A stretch of 64,000 nt of DNA from Chrysomallon squamiferum (GCA_012295275.1 CM022677.1:9181014-9245013); one strand, 5' to 3'. Counted from the first letter of the stretch, positions 1 through 12,570 are shown. Made by a program: numbers and translations. Notes: a model not told the origin generated them from the sequence alone.

Positions 1-240
1 CACATACACACACATACACATACACACACACACACATACACATACACACATATACGTACAGACAGCACACACGCACATGCATACACACCCATACAGAAAC
101 ACAGAACACACACACACGAACACAGAGACATACAGACATACATACAGACACATGCACAGCACACACACACACACAGACACTCAAATACATACACACACAC
201 AGAACACACACAGATGCACATGCACACGCACATGCAAATA
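1..240. repeat. CA-rich microsatellite/minisatellite
   Basis: The first 240 bases are an imperfect ACAC/ACAT-rich array with ACAG variants and no coding signal. It lies in the intron upstream of the first visible exon of the RFX7-like gene. Confidence 0.85.
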
Positions 241-328
241 ACAGAAGATCTACAGACAATAATCTGGTATATTTCACAGTATATATAAAAATGTTATTTA
301 CTTTGACTGTAATTAAATATTGTTATAG

Positions 329-401
329 TGGTTTGCGCAAGAAACTTGAAGTCCAGCCGCCATCATTGCCTGAGTTAGAAGTCTCACCAAAACGAGAAAG
401 T
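329..401 (+). CDS. RFX7: RFX7-like exon: end of RFX domain plus ankyrin-binding motif
   Basis: The acceptor TTATAG ends at 328 and the donor GTAAGT starts at 402. The first base completes a split codon (GA/T, Asp, expected from YYDGLRKK). The exon then reads GLRKKLEVQPPSLPELEVSP and ends in phase 0. PPSLPEL fits the PxLPxL consensus by which RFX5 and RFX7 bind the ankyrin repeats of RFXANK/ANKRA2 (known for the vertebrate proteins; inferred here). The exon is too short for a conventional ORF scan. Confidence 0.85.
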
Positions 402-3400
402 GTAAGTTTTCTGTATAAATTTTACTTAAATTATGCTGAATGTAATTATTTCTTGTTGTAATTATATACTGTACATTTCTTCATACATTTTAAAGGTACA
501 CTGTATATTTCTTGATTATATTTTGCAGTATACTGTAAAATCCTTGATATATTATACAGATATTTTATACTGGTATGCTGTACATGTCTTGATATATTAT
601 ACAGGTATGCTATACATGTCTTGATATATTATACAGGTATACTGTACATGTCTTGATATATTATACAGGTATACTATATATGTCTTGATATATTATACAG
701 ATGCACTACATTACTTGATATAATTATTATAAAGGTATACTGCACATTTCTTGATATATTATATAGATATATATTGTACATTTTGTCATTATCAAATTTA
801 TAAATTATGTATAAAAGCATTTAGACTTATTTCAAAGGTTCACAATTCTAATCTGTAGATTCATAATGATTACTATTTCATTTGAATAAATATGACTTAT
901 TTGAAGATGACAGATCTTTGTCTTGTGTCTTAGATTTGCTGGAACAGTAAGTCAGAGACAAAATGTTTTTAGTCTGTACTGATTATGTTTTAATATTTGT
1001 ATTGATAGTTTTTATTTTGTTGTAATATTTTACATTTATTAAGCATATTTATATATAATTATTTTACTTGCATTTGTTTATTATAATTTCCTGTGCATTT
1101 TTTTTTATTATTCCCTAATTTATTTTCAAAAATGTTTTGGTTGTGTACAAAATCTATTTTAATCCGTTTGTTATTTCATACTGAATAGATTTTTTTATTT
1201 GGTGTCATACTTTGTTGTCAGGTAAGATTGTTTATCAGAAACAGATAGTAACTAGGAAGGTTACGAAATCTGTTTTAATTTGTTTGTTATTTGGTGTCAT
1301 ACTTTGTTGTTAGCAAATATTGTTCATCAATAATAAATTGCTAGGAATGTACTAAATCTGTTTCAGTCTGTTACTGAATTTTTTTTTTTAGTTCGCATCA
1401 ATCTTTGTTGTTATCAAAGGTTGCTCATCAGTAATAAATAATGACTTTCAGATTGAGTATTCTGAGGAGAATGAGCTCAATGTTGCATCCAGGCAGCTGG
1501 TGTGTGAATGGGCACAAAAACTGCTTGGACGGTCATTCGGTCAGCTCCAGGAACTGGCCGAATTCCTCGTGGGCAACTTGTATGTCAACAGCAAGTCAAC
1601 AGCAGCATTCACAGTGCTTGCAGCAATGCAGGAGGCAGGACTACAGAACTCTAAAGGTGTGGTAGTTGTAGTTCAATGGAAATGTATTTATACTCTAAAA
1701 GACTTGTTAGTTCAGATAGCATCTAATTTGCAGGCTGGGTGTACATCCACTTGTCCTAAATAGATACACACAGAAATCATATTGGTTAGCTCTGTTTCTT
1801 GTTGTTTGATTAATAACTGGAATGTATTAATGTTTAGTAAGTCTTATTACTGGGTTGGAACATATGTTCCTAGTGTTCATCCTCTTGGAGGATCAAATCA
1901 TGTAGCTTCCTCAAAGATGGCTTATATAGTGGAAATATTTAATTATCTTTTACATCAGGACATCTTTTTTACACATATATAAAAAAAATTGTTTCATCTT
2001 TTCAGTTCCTGTGTCCAGTCTATTTACCAGTTCTTCAGGAGGTAACAAACACAAGGAGATGCAGCTACAGTTGCAGAGGAAGCTAGCCGAGCGAGAACTG
2101 ATCAAGGAGCAGAAGAAGAAGCTACAGCAGCACCGGTCCGAACTGGAACAGGAGAATGAAAAGTTGAGATCTGAAGGATTCCTTACCCCCTCACCAGCGT
2201 TTCAGTCTCCGGTCAAATATGCAGCTCGTAACATCACCAAGTTACTGCAGTCACCCGTCAGTCACTCGCAGTCGCGAAGGATCCCAGAATCTCCGAAGTT
2301 ACTCAAGTCTCCAATGTCGTTTCTCCAGACAAGCGAAGCGAGGACGCTGGTTACTCAGTCTGTGATGAGTAATGAAGTTTCTGAAAAGATGAATCAGTCG
2401 CCGGTGTTGTTCACTACCACGCAGAGTGAGAGTGTTTGTTCGTCTTCAAGAAATGATGTAGTTGTTGTTCAGTCCTCTGTTGGTGATGGTGGTGATGATG
2501 TAACATCAGCAGGGAGAGATACACCAAAAGAAACTGTCGAGAATGTGAGGAAGACAAGACCAGATGCCATGGAAACGGATACCACAGTGAGTCACTCAGT
2601 GGTCACGCAAATACTTCTCAACAATGTGAAGTTGAATTTTGATGACAGGAATTCAAATGAAGTGTTTTCAGTTAGTGAGTCGGGTAACAAACAGTCTGGT
2701 GAACATCAGACTGTGAAGTCCACTGAAGTTCAGAAGTGAAAACTTCTGAAGTTCAGAATTCAGTGAGGACAGAAAAGATTCACATTGTAAGAAAACCATC
2801 TGTAAAACCATTCTCCAGTAGCATCACCTGTCCAGCTCTTTCACAGGGTGGGAACTTGATGCAAGCAGATGGCAAAAGAAAGGCAGTACACACCAGCATG
2901 TTAAATGTGAGTCTTTCAGAAAGCAGTAAGCTGGAAAGCAGTAAGAACAGTAACGAGAACACAAATCAAGTACCAGCTAGTTGTGGAACATTGCCCAGTG
3001 CGTTCTGCAGTGCTTTTGTTCCTGTCACCAATTCTCGCAAAGAAACGAATTCTGATTCTTCCCCACAGAGGACGTCGACGTCTGCAGAGGAATCTGATGG
3101 AGAAGGGAATCAGATGCAGGTAGATTCCAGTGACCAGTGTCGTGACAACAATGATGATGATAAAAAGTCTGTGACAGCGGGTGATGGACCAGTGTTGGCA
3201 TCACCACAGACCACTAAACGAGCTAGATGCAGATTTGCACCAATTCGACCAAAAGTTTCTCCAATCAAAACCATATCATCAATCCTGAAAGAAGCCAAAG
3301 GAGTTGAGAATCAGGGTCCAGCTTATGATAGCCGGCCAGTGTCAGCCATCTTGAAAGAAAGAAGAGCCAAAGAGGCTCAAGACTTGTTAGCTCAGATAGC

Positions 3401-6400
3401 ATCTAATGTGCAGGCTGGGCGTACATCAACTCCTCCTAAACAGATACACACAGAAATCATTAATCTGCCTATCACTCCATCCAAAGGCTTGTCGAGCATT
3501 CCAGCTGATTTGATCAAACTACCAGTAGCAGCAAACTCTGGAACAAACACTTCTGATGTCTTCCTTATTGTAAACACTCCAAACAGTGGAAGTGTTCCCA
3601 ATCAGCCTGTTTCCAGAGTATCCAACGCACAAACTGTAATATCCTCGTCATCATTGTCGTCATCATACCAGCAGCTTGCTCCAACTTCATTAGTATCTGT
3701 TCATGTTGGCTCTCAGAAAAACACAAACTCTTTGTCTTGTTCTCAAGCTGAGTGTGTGGACAGAAGCACAACAGTAAACCATGAAGATTTGGAAACCAGT
3801 CATTCATTATCAGGATCAGTGATTTTTACATCAGCATCATTGTCACAGACCAAGCAGAAAGATATGTCTCTCTGCTTGAGTTCCTCATCCTCTACGACGA
3901 CGTCTGTGATTTTAACATCTGCTCTGTCACATTCCATACAGAAAGATCTGCCATCTACTATAGAATCATTTGCAAATGTAGTCAATTCACAGCATCCAGC
4001 AACAGTATTTATAACATCCAGCCCTATGCAACAAGGACCATCTGAGTCTCAAACTAATTTATCAGCATCTTCATCAATATCATCAACATCGACATCATCA
4101 GCAGCATCAGCTGTTTGTCATTCTGAAACCGAAATGGGGAGTTCTTCACCACTTCATAACAGCAGTTTGACCTTCACAAAAAATGTCTATGATAGTAACA
4201 TGAGAGAGAGATGTTCACCTAGACATGAGTTGATCAGAAATGAACATTTGAAAAAGTTCAGAGTTGTCTTCAGTAGCTGTTCAGATCTGTCTTCTGTGAG
4301 AGACAACACAGACATCACTGGCAGAAAGAGAAAATCAAGTGCTCAAGAAACTGAAAATCACAGTTCCAAGAAACTGAATTCATCTGAAGTAAGACTAGAA
4401 GATGATGATGTCTTTGTGCTTCCTCTGGCCTCTTCAAAAGAAACCACTGACCAAAGAATCCACTCCTGTTATTCTGACTTTAACAATTCCTTAGCTGACA
4501 TGAAAAACTTCCAGCTTTCAACACAAGGTAGAGTGACACAGTCTGTGGCAGATCACAGAGACATGAACACAAGTGTTACAAATGTCAGTAGCTTGCTACG
4601 ACAAGCAAAGAAACAGACATCAGGTGATGTTGGTGAACAGAGAAAAGATTTGAACAGACAGAGTGTTAAAATTTCAGGTGGCAAACTAAGTCTGGAGAGT
4701 CTGGAGAATGATGCCTTACTGGACTCATCTCCATCTCTTGTTGACCAGGATCTTGTCACATCACTTGGATCAAAATCTGCTCAGACTGCCTCAGTTGGTG
4801 TCAATGCCAAATCACTGAATGCAACCCAAAAACAGCTGATGCATCAGAAGATGAAGCTGGACCAGCAGTTCAATCACTTTCTGAACAAAGCAAAAAGTTC
4901 TGATGCATCCAGTGATATGAAACAGATAGACAAAGCCAAAGCAAAACAACTTTTGAGAATTTTGCAGCAGACTCAGCTTCAGAGACAGGCCAGATGTTTG
5001 CCATCAGCAAGTAGCCAACCTGTGAATCTGTTAAGCCTTCTACAGGCTGGAAATATGAAACAACTACAACAACATCATTCTCAAGAACAACAACATCACC
5101 ATCAAGAACAACAAGAACATCATCATCATGAAGAAGAACAACAGCAACAAAAAAAGCATCAGCAGCAGCAACAACCACAACAGCAGCAGAAGCAGCAGCA
5201 ACTGTCAAATAAAACTGAGAGAGTAGACAAAGATCAGAATCAGAACAGTCTAGATCTGCAGAGCAGACTGTTTGTTGATAACTCCCAGCAAGATCTCTTT
5301 TTCCTTGATCAGCCCAAGAAGGACGCAGCTCAGTCCCATGATGCTCAGCGAGAATCTATTTTAAACTCTGAGCTGCCTTCCGAAGTAGCTGACTTCATCA
5401 CAGAACATTCCCAGTTCCAGCCAAAAATGTCTGACATTAGCTCCTCCGAGTTCCACATGTTTCATTTAGAACCAGAACCCTTCACCATACCTGAAGCTCC
5501 CTCTGTGAGAAGCAGACAACACTCTGAAGTGAAAAACAGATACGTACCCATGCAGCGAAGTCTGTCCATGCCAATGTTTGCTCCAACGCTTGTTCAGCCA
5601 AGTGCACCAGCCCCTACATCAGTCAAATCCAGTGAACTTTCTGCCAGGTTTCCTGCACAGAATCAGAAACAAAACTCTCTGGAGAGACTGAACAGTGAAA
5701 CTTCTCTTTCTGATGGAGGTTATGGCAGTTTCGAAGCAAGTCCACTGACAAATTTGACTCCATGTTCATCTGTCAGCACCGAGGATGATTTCATCACTTC
5801 ATACACACTGAGATCTGATATTGGTTTTTCTAACACCCAGTCTCATGTTCCACAACAGTCAGTGAATAGCATCAGTGTGTCCAGCTCGGATCAAAGTTCA
5901 CTTGGAAGCTTCATTTCACCCAGTGCTTTCATGCCTATCCAAGGAGGAGTTGTGAATGGGTCCAAGACTCACAGAGTGACTCTGATCAAGCCAACAGTGA
6001 CTGCTGCTTGTTCCAGTCCAACTGGACAAAACACATCTGCTGCTGCTGATGTTAGCCACTGTTCAGTGAATGGAAATTCAGCAGTAGTGACAGTTAGTGC
6101 TGGAGAGTGTAATAAAAGAGATGGTAGGTCCGAGGTGGTGTGTTCTACGACTGTAAGTCATTCTGAGGCTTCAGTAAAAAGGACTGGTGTTCTGAAGCAG
6201 CTTCTTGGCAGGAAAGACAGTTTGCCAAGTTATGAAGAAGCTCTTCACCATCTTGGTAAGTGTCATGATGGCCAGGGAGTAAATGCTGGGAACAAATCTG
6301 AGAAACAGGCAGACTTATCTTCAAGACTGGTGACAATTTTATCCAGTTCCAACACTAATGGAGTTCAAGACATCAAAACCAGTTGCATATCAAACCAGCC

Positions 6401-8786
6401 TTCATTTTCATTAGCACAGAAATTGTACAAAAATCACCAGACAGATGTAGAAACTGCAACTCTGCCAGTGCCAGTAATAACAACCACAACACCAACAACA
6501 CCATCAACAAAGCAGTTTGCGCCTCCTAGTCCATACACCTCAAATGTTCCCCCAGCCAGCCCTCATAATGTTGCCATGGTAACAAGGACCCTGTCCATGC
6601 CACCTTCCAGTCCAGGTTCACATCATTCTGCAGCTATAGCAGCCAGCCCACATGGTCCACACTCTGCCCCACCACCAGCAAGCCCATATGGGCCTCCATC
6701 AGTTCCTCCTGCTAGTCCTCACGGTCCTCGCTCTGTGCCTCCGCCAGCTAGTCCTCATGGACCAAGATCAGCACCTGCAGTAACTAGTCCCAGAGACTCT
6801 CATTCTGTTCCTCCTGCGAGCCCTAACAGCACAATTCTGTCTCCCAAAGTATATCCTATAGGATTGCCGACAGCTAGTCCTCAAGCATCACGACCAGGCT
6901 CAAGACAGAGTCAGGTTTTTGTCTCTGGTCAAATGTCTGCAGCAAGTCCATGTGGATCTCAGCCAGCTGCATCTCCCGGCTCACAAAGTCTAGTCATACA
7001 GCCAGCAAGTCCCTATGAAGCAACACCATCAGCTATTTTAACATATGGCTTGAAGCAACCATCAAATAAAGAAACAAAGCAGCCTGTCCTCAAAGCAGGT
7101 CTTGAAATGGGTTCAGTGCCTGATTCCTCCAAATCAGCAGCTGCAACTGGTGACTCAATAATGACCAAAGAATTTCCATTTTCTTTCCATCTTGCATTAC
7201 TCAGTGAGAAAGCACTGACTGAACCAGCAGAGCTGAAACCAGACCAACAAGAGGCCTCTTTGAATAGAAAAACATCTCTGGTTAAATCTGAACTGTGTGA
7301 TGCTCCATCCTGCGTGTCTGTTCCCATGGACGAATCTTCAAACTTGATCATGTCACACACAAAACTTTCTGATGTTTCATTTGTTTTCTCAACAAATGAA
7401 ACGAGCATGGAGTTGTCTTCAGTAAAACAGAGTTATGCTTCCTTATCAGACACGACGACCAAGCAGTCGCTGAAGACTAATGTTCCTGCTTCACAGTCTC
7501 CGAGGACTTCATATGCAGACAAATCAAATCCTGTAGGTTCTGCTCCACTGCTGGCAGGCTTACTGAACTCCAACTCAGATGAAGAGAGTGACAAGCTGAG
7601 GATAGTTCAGTCTAGGAGTAGTACTAGTTATTCTAAACGAGAAGTTCCATCAGCTTTGTTAAATGCTCTGGGAAACAGTCACCACAAGTCAGCTCAGGAT
7701 TTAAGGAGCAACAAAACAAAAACCAGTGAAAATTTTAATTCTTCTTCAGATCCTCATGACAGCAGCAGACACAACAAGACAACACCACTGAACATCCAGA
7801 TACCAGACCCACGTCAACAGAAGTTGTTGAAGGGTCTTCCTGTCAACGTTCCAAGTGAAAACAAATCCTCGTTCATTGCTTTTAACTTACCGAACGTCAA
7901 CTATATGGGCCGAGCACCAAACATCGACCTGGCCACCATTTTACCACAGAAACCTGTTGAGAGGAAGCAGACGGCAAATCCAGGAAACATAGACTTCAGC
8001 AGCATCTTCCCTTCCAATTCTGTACCAAAGACTTCACAGATTTTGAACAGTGCAGCGAAAACAAAGCTAGCTTCTAACTCTTACATTGGATCTCACTCGG
8101 AGGTCAACCCTCCCAATGTTAACTTAGAGGCACTGCTAAACGATCATGACAGGCCTGATGGAATTTCCCATTCCGACTTACGTCATCTTCTAGCTGGTCA
8201 GAACAGTTCAAAGTTGAAAAGGAACAGAAATCAAAACAGTGTATTACAGTCTCATCATCATCATCTTCTGTCATCATCATCATCATCATCATCATCATCT
8301 TGTGTTAGAAATGATTCCCGTCCGTCTGCTTCGGCTAACATGATTTTCACTTCTGCTCCTTTACACCAGAACTCGACTCCTACAAACACCACCACAACAA
8401 CAACAACATCCACCACCACTGAAACACATAAACAGTTTTACAACAAACCGGACTCATCTAGAAGACTGCCCAGTCATCCTCCCTGTTCTGGAGCGTCCAT
8501 TAACTCTGAGAATCCGTTGCTAAGCAATTTGTTAAGTAAACAACCAACGAATACTCAGTCTTACACTCAGCTGCAGTCTGCCGAGCAGAACACTGATCTG
8601 GGACCAGAAAATGGCACTGAGTTTGTTTCGCCAAACTTTGACGAGCTGGGTTGCACCCTGGATGTACTGAAGATGCTGGACAGTCAGTACTTCGACTTGG
8701 ACTCCGACAGTGTTCAGTCATCCGTGACTGCAGCACAGATTCCCGACTCCTCTCATTCAGTGCTCGTGACGGATGATTCGAGTTGA
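329..8786 (+). CDS. RFX7: RFX7-like transcription factor, 3' part (RFX5/RFX7 subfamily)
   Basis: Three exons (329-401, 1452-1656, 2006-8786) join in compatible phase and encode the part of an RFX5/RFX7-class regulator that follows its winged-helix DNA-binding domain. That domain must lie left of the window. Seen: exon 1 reads (D)GLRKK then PPSLPEL, matching the end of the RFX domain (YYDGLRKK in vertebrate RFX7) and the PxLPxL ankyrin-repeat-binding motif of this subfamily. Exon 2 reads RQLVCEWAQKLLG...STAAFTVLAA, closely matching the conserved RFX7 block RLVCEWAQKVL...MAALTVMAA. Exon 3 starts with a charged coiled-coil segment (LQRKLAERELIKEQKKK, matching LQRKIQKKQQEQK) and runs into about 2,200 low-complexity residues: Ser/Thr-rich, Gln/His-rich, Pro repeats and an acidic C-terminus. 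LPSYEEAL corresponds to LPSYQEL of vertebrate RFX7. Odd: the frame is broken by one base near 2736. The protein should act in the nucleus. Orthology to RFX7 rather than RFX5 is inferred from length and C-terminal motifs. Confidence 0.85.
428..790. repeat. Intronic AT-rich minisatellite, unit about 32-36 bp, about ten copies
   Basis: Repeated blocks contain CTTGATATATTATACAG followed by GTATACTGTACATGT with variation. The array starts about 26 bases after the donor at 402. Each good unit contains TATACAG/GTAT, which resembles fused acceptor and donor sequence. It fills part of the 1,050-base intron. Confidence 0.8.
1130..1446. repeat. Degenerate tandem repeat ending at a splice acceptor, about three units of about 95 bp
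   Basis: Three diverged copies contain TGTACTAAATCTGTTT-like, GGTGTCATACTTTGTTGT and TCATCAATAATAAAT-like blocks in the same order. The last copy runs directly into the acceptor of the exon at 1452, so the 3' end of this intron appears to have grown by tandem duplication. Confidence 0.7.
1452..1656 (+). CDS. RFX7: RFX7-like exon: conserved post-DBD block
   Basis: The acceptor CTTTCAG ends at 1451. The exon is read in phase 0 from ATT GAG TAT and contains RQLVCEWAQKLLG, LQELAEFLVGNLYV and KSTAAFTVLAA, the strongest family match in the window. It ends AAAG with the donor GTGTGG (weak but usable). The single leftover base joins TT at 2006 to make a Val codon, which keeps the frame open into the large exon. 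Confidence 0.85.
1701..1780 (+). pseudogene. Intronic copy of an RFX7-like coding fragment
   Basis: These 80 bases align without gaps to 3381-3460 in the large exon of the same gene, with 7 mismatches (about 91% identity by eye). One mismatch turns CAG into a TAG stop. The fragment sits in the 349-base intron before that exon, in the same orientation, and would encode DLLVQIASNLQAG against DLLAQIASNVQAG in the exon. It is most simply a duplicated, non-coding scrap of the downstream exon. Confidence 0.85.
2006..8786 (+). CDS. RFX7: RFX7-like giant terminal exon, 6.8 kb, with internal frame break
   Basis: The acceptor TTTTCAG ends at 2005. The frame is open to TGA at 2737-2739, and the frame one base back is open from 2736 to TGA at 8784-8786. 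The two halves share composition (Ser/Thr/Gln-rich, KTSEVQ-like text on both sides), so they are one coding exon with a one-base deficit. Visible parts: coiled coil (about 2050-2170); Lys/Pro/Ser segment; Gln/His-rich tract (5060-5210); two SLSMP sites (5559-5573, 6588-6602); LPSYEEAL (about 6222-6245); Ala-Ser-Pro-His/Tyr-Gly-Pro repeats (6540-7020); three N-(I/V)-(D/N)-(L/F)-hydrophobic motifs (7918-8140); poly-His/Ser (8250-8300); poly-Thr (8388-8420); an acidic C-terminus with DELGCTLDVLKMLDSQYFDL. This resembles the disordered activator part of vertebrate RFX7. Confidence 0.85.
2723..2758 (+). other. Frame break at a 13-bp direct repeat inside the RFX7-like exon
   Basis: CTGAAGTTCAGAA occurs at 2723-2735 and again at 2746-2758, 23 bases apart, which is not a multiple of three. 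The upstream frame stops at TGA 2737 and the downstream frame takes over at 2736. One missing base in the AGAAG stretch, or an imperfect micro-duplication, explains it. It may be an assembly error, an allele or a real lesion. Confidence 0.8.
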
Positions 8787-9017
8787 TTTGGTTTATTTAA
8801 TTACTGCCATTTGGAAACAGGAAATATTTGTTAAAGGTTGTTTTCTTCTTCCATCTTTTTTTTCTAGTGTGAATTTGTAAATTATTTGAATAAGCTGTGG
8901 ATAGACCATTGTGTGCATTATTATTATTTTTATTTTCTTGTGTGGGTTTTTAAACTGTTTGAAAAAGTTATGGATAGTGTAGTATTCTTCATTTTTATTG
9001 CAGTTTTTGTATTTATC

Positions 9018-9051
<34 letters not shown>

Positions 9052-9350
9052 TTTTTTTTTTTAATTGGAAAATTATTTTAATAAGCTGTGGTCAATATTA
9101 TAATTACTGTTATTACCGTTATTGTTATTATTATTATTTATTATTATTATTATTATCATTATTATTATTATTTTGGTGAAATTGTAAATTTTAAGCTAAC
9201 AATAGAGTATTATAGATATTTTAAATCTATTTCTTATTTTAAAATTTATTTATGCTTTTTAAAATCAATTAAAAGTGATTTTTATTAACTTGACAATCTC
9301 ATGTCAGTTCATTAAGATGAGTCTAGTGTCTGAATATATTTCATAAGCTT

Positions 9351-9356
9351 AATAAA
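9351..9356 (+). terminator. Candidate polyadenylation signal for the RFX7-like gene
   Basis: This is the first AATAAA on the plus strand after the stop at 8786, about 565 bases downstream. Another lies at 9613-9618. The surrounding DNA is so AT-rich that chance hexamers are common. Confidence 0.35.
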
Positions 9357-11827
9357 TTTATTATTTTTCTAGGTTTAGGATATTTAAAAAAAAAATTTTT
9401 TTTTAGGTCTTTAGTATGGACAAGCAGTTTTGGAATTTTTTTTTTTTTACAAATATGAAGTAACATGATCAAAAAAGAAAATATGTCCTGTGCAGCCTCA
9501 TAAAACTTCTTTTTTTTATATACTTTGTTAGTATTAAATGGTAACTCTTTAAGCAAATTAGTTTTTAATTATCATGTGAACTTGTTTTTTTCTTTTTTTG
9601 CTTTGCTATTAAAATAAAATATTTGTTTTTGACAATCAACAAAGTTTTTTTTTAAACAAATTTAACATGTTTTTTATAAAGTAAGTTTGCTAGGGTAAAT
9701 TCAGTTCCTTATGACAATCTTCTACAAACTACTGCAGTATCATTAAAAAATATATATATTTATATTGTTAAAAACAGCTGTTAAAACTAAAAATGTTCAT
9801 AGATTGATAAATAAAGTTAATTGTTAGTACTAATCTACAGACTTTCAAAGAATAGTAATAATAAAAAATATTGTTATTACTAATTACAGAAACAGATTTT
9901 ATCAGCATTAGAAAAAAGTATTATTGTGAAATATTTTAAACTAGATTTAAAATCTGACTAGTAATAATAATTAAAAAATGTATTTAATTCTTGAAAAGTA
10001 ATTTTAAAATTGAAAGAAATATCACTGTATTGCTAAGATTAAAAATAACATGTTAGGAAAATATTCTTAAAAATGGGATTATTTTTATTTTCTGTAAATC
10101 TGTACTATTTTAAGAATACTTTGTTGATCTAGATTTATCACAAAAGCTTTCTTTCACAATTCACCCCCCATCATTTACACAAAACCTTTCTTCTTAAACC
10201 CTGAAATTTGGATTTTTTAAATTTATTTATTTATTATTTTTTGTTCTGACATATTGCTGGCCTCCTAAAAGAAGAAGGTTCAAAAAAGCTTTAAAAAAAA
10301 TCGTACAAATGTAAATTTATTTGGAATGAAAATGGAGTGTGAGAGAGATGGTTTGAAGCTGAAGAAATAGCATAATAACATGAAGCATAACAAAAATACC
10401 ATTTGTTTTGAAGAATAAAATATTTATTCAGTTTTTAACCTGTGAACTTTTTTTTAATTATTAGCAGAATTATTATAAGTAGCTAGATATTGTCTCTGTC
10501 AGGTTTAGACTTTTTTTTTTGGTTCCTAAAATAATTTAGAATTCTAAATTGAAATATTAATAATCTGGTTAAGCAATATAAATTAAAAAAATAATATAAA
10601 GTTTATTATAAGAAATGTTTCTCTGGGAAAGTATTTATTATTATTTTTTTGTACTTTTTTTTTGTTTTGTTTTTAATATTATTAAAAAAATATAAACAGT
10701 TATAAATTGAGCAATCTGGTTCTTAAAGAATTTTATCATCATGCTTTGGTACAAATGATATAATTTTAATTTAAAAATTCTTATGTTATCAAGAAGTAAA
10801 AGATAATAAAATTATTACTTGCTATTTTTTTTTTTTTTTTTTTTATTTGAAATATACATTTATCAATTATTTTTTTTATTTTTTTTATTTTTGTAAATAA
10901 TATTTTGGTGACTATCATGTTAAAAAGTAATTATATCTTTAGTTTTTTAGGTATTGTTAATTGCTTTTATAATTAAACAAAAATATATTTCTTCTATGTA
11001 AATAATATTATAATTGAAAATATACAAGGAAATATAGAAATCTACAGAAATACTTTGAAAAATTAATGTTGAAAATGGTTTTCTCAGTAAATACCAGTTG
11101 TATTATTATTTTCTAATTTTTATCTTTAAAAATGAAAATACGTCTTTAGCCTTTTCTGATTTTACTATATTTTTATTGTTAAGTTATTTATTTACAGGAT
11201 TTTTTTTTCTTTTTATTTTATCTCTAAAGAAATTTTAAATGAATTTAACAGACATTTCAGCAGCAAGATTTAAAAGTGATTTCAGCGAAAGACATTTCAA
11301 AGTGACAGTGTAATAGTGATTTTTTGTTTTTTTTACTGTGAGAGTGATTTGGATTTTTAGTAGTGATTTCTGTGACAGTCATTTCATCAATTCAGCTTGG
11401 AATAGTGATTTCTGTGAACCATTTGGATAGTGATTGCTAGTAAAGTCACTGAACTGTGAATAGAGATTTCTAGAAAGTCATGTGACCTGTTTACCCATAA
11501 TAGTATCTGTGATATACCTTGTTTTATATAGTGTGTGTGCGTGCGTGTGTGTGTGCGTGAGTGTCTGTGTGTGTATGTGGATATGAGAAACCACTTTTAA
11601 TTTTCTTTTTTTATATTAGTGTTTGGAGTGGCTTTTATTTCTTATAAATATGCATTTCTAATCTCTTTTTTTTTTTTTTTTTTAATTTTTACAACCATGC
11701 ATTATATTGTGGTGACATCAGATTCCTTCATAGGCATATTCAGTGTGCCAAAACTATTATATAATAAAACTATTAATGCAAACATTACTTATTTTTCTTT
11801 TATTATTATAAAACTTTAATTAATTTA

Positions 11828-11876
<49 letters not shown>

Positions 11877-12524
11877 GACACCCCCTTTGTTCAAATTAAT
11901 TTTTAAAAAAGAAGAAAAAGTAAAAAAAATGTAAATGAATTTTTATATAATTTATAAGTAGGATATTATCATTTTCTGAATTTATTATTATTCTTTTAAT
12001 TAATGTACATTCAATCTCACTACATTTAATATATATATATATATATTTCAGTTTAGAGCGACAATGATAATGTCTTCCATACAACTAGTTAAAATAAAAT
12101 GTTTTCTAAATATGTAAAACTTTTAAATACTCTTTTGACAACATCTTAGTTTTTCTGCTTGTAAATATCATTAAAACAGCAATAAATAAAAATAATAAAA
12201 AAAATAAAAATAAAAAAATAAAGCAGTAAAACAATAAACCTCTTCCCCCACATCCCCACTATTCATAATTTGCATCACAGCATTCGTTCAGCTGCGTCCG
12301 TCCACAAGCTGTGTGAAGATTTTAACTAAGTTTTCCCTGAGTTGAAAGACATTTCATAATAAATCTCAGTGATTAGATCTCAGAATCTTTTTTTTTCATT
12401 TTTTTTATATATATGTTTATCTACAATGGTATGAATAAATGGTCTAAAAAAATTATATTTTCAGTTACTACTTTATTAATTTACTTAATTACTGTTTTAT
12501 TAATTAATAAAAATAAAGTAGTCT

Positions 12525-12570
<46 letters not shown>

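Noticed and set aside
4870-5208. 112-codon minus-strand frame rich in Val/Ala/Asp
   Set aside because: It is the antisense of the Gln/His-rich tract of the RFX7-like exon, where CAA/CAG/CAT codons lack antisense stops. Other minus-strand frames between 2780 and 8736 are shadows too.
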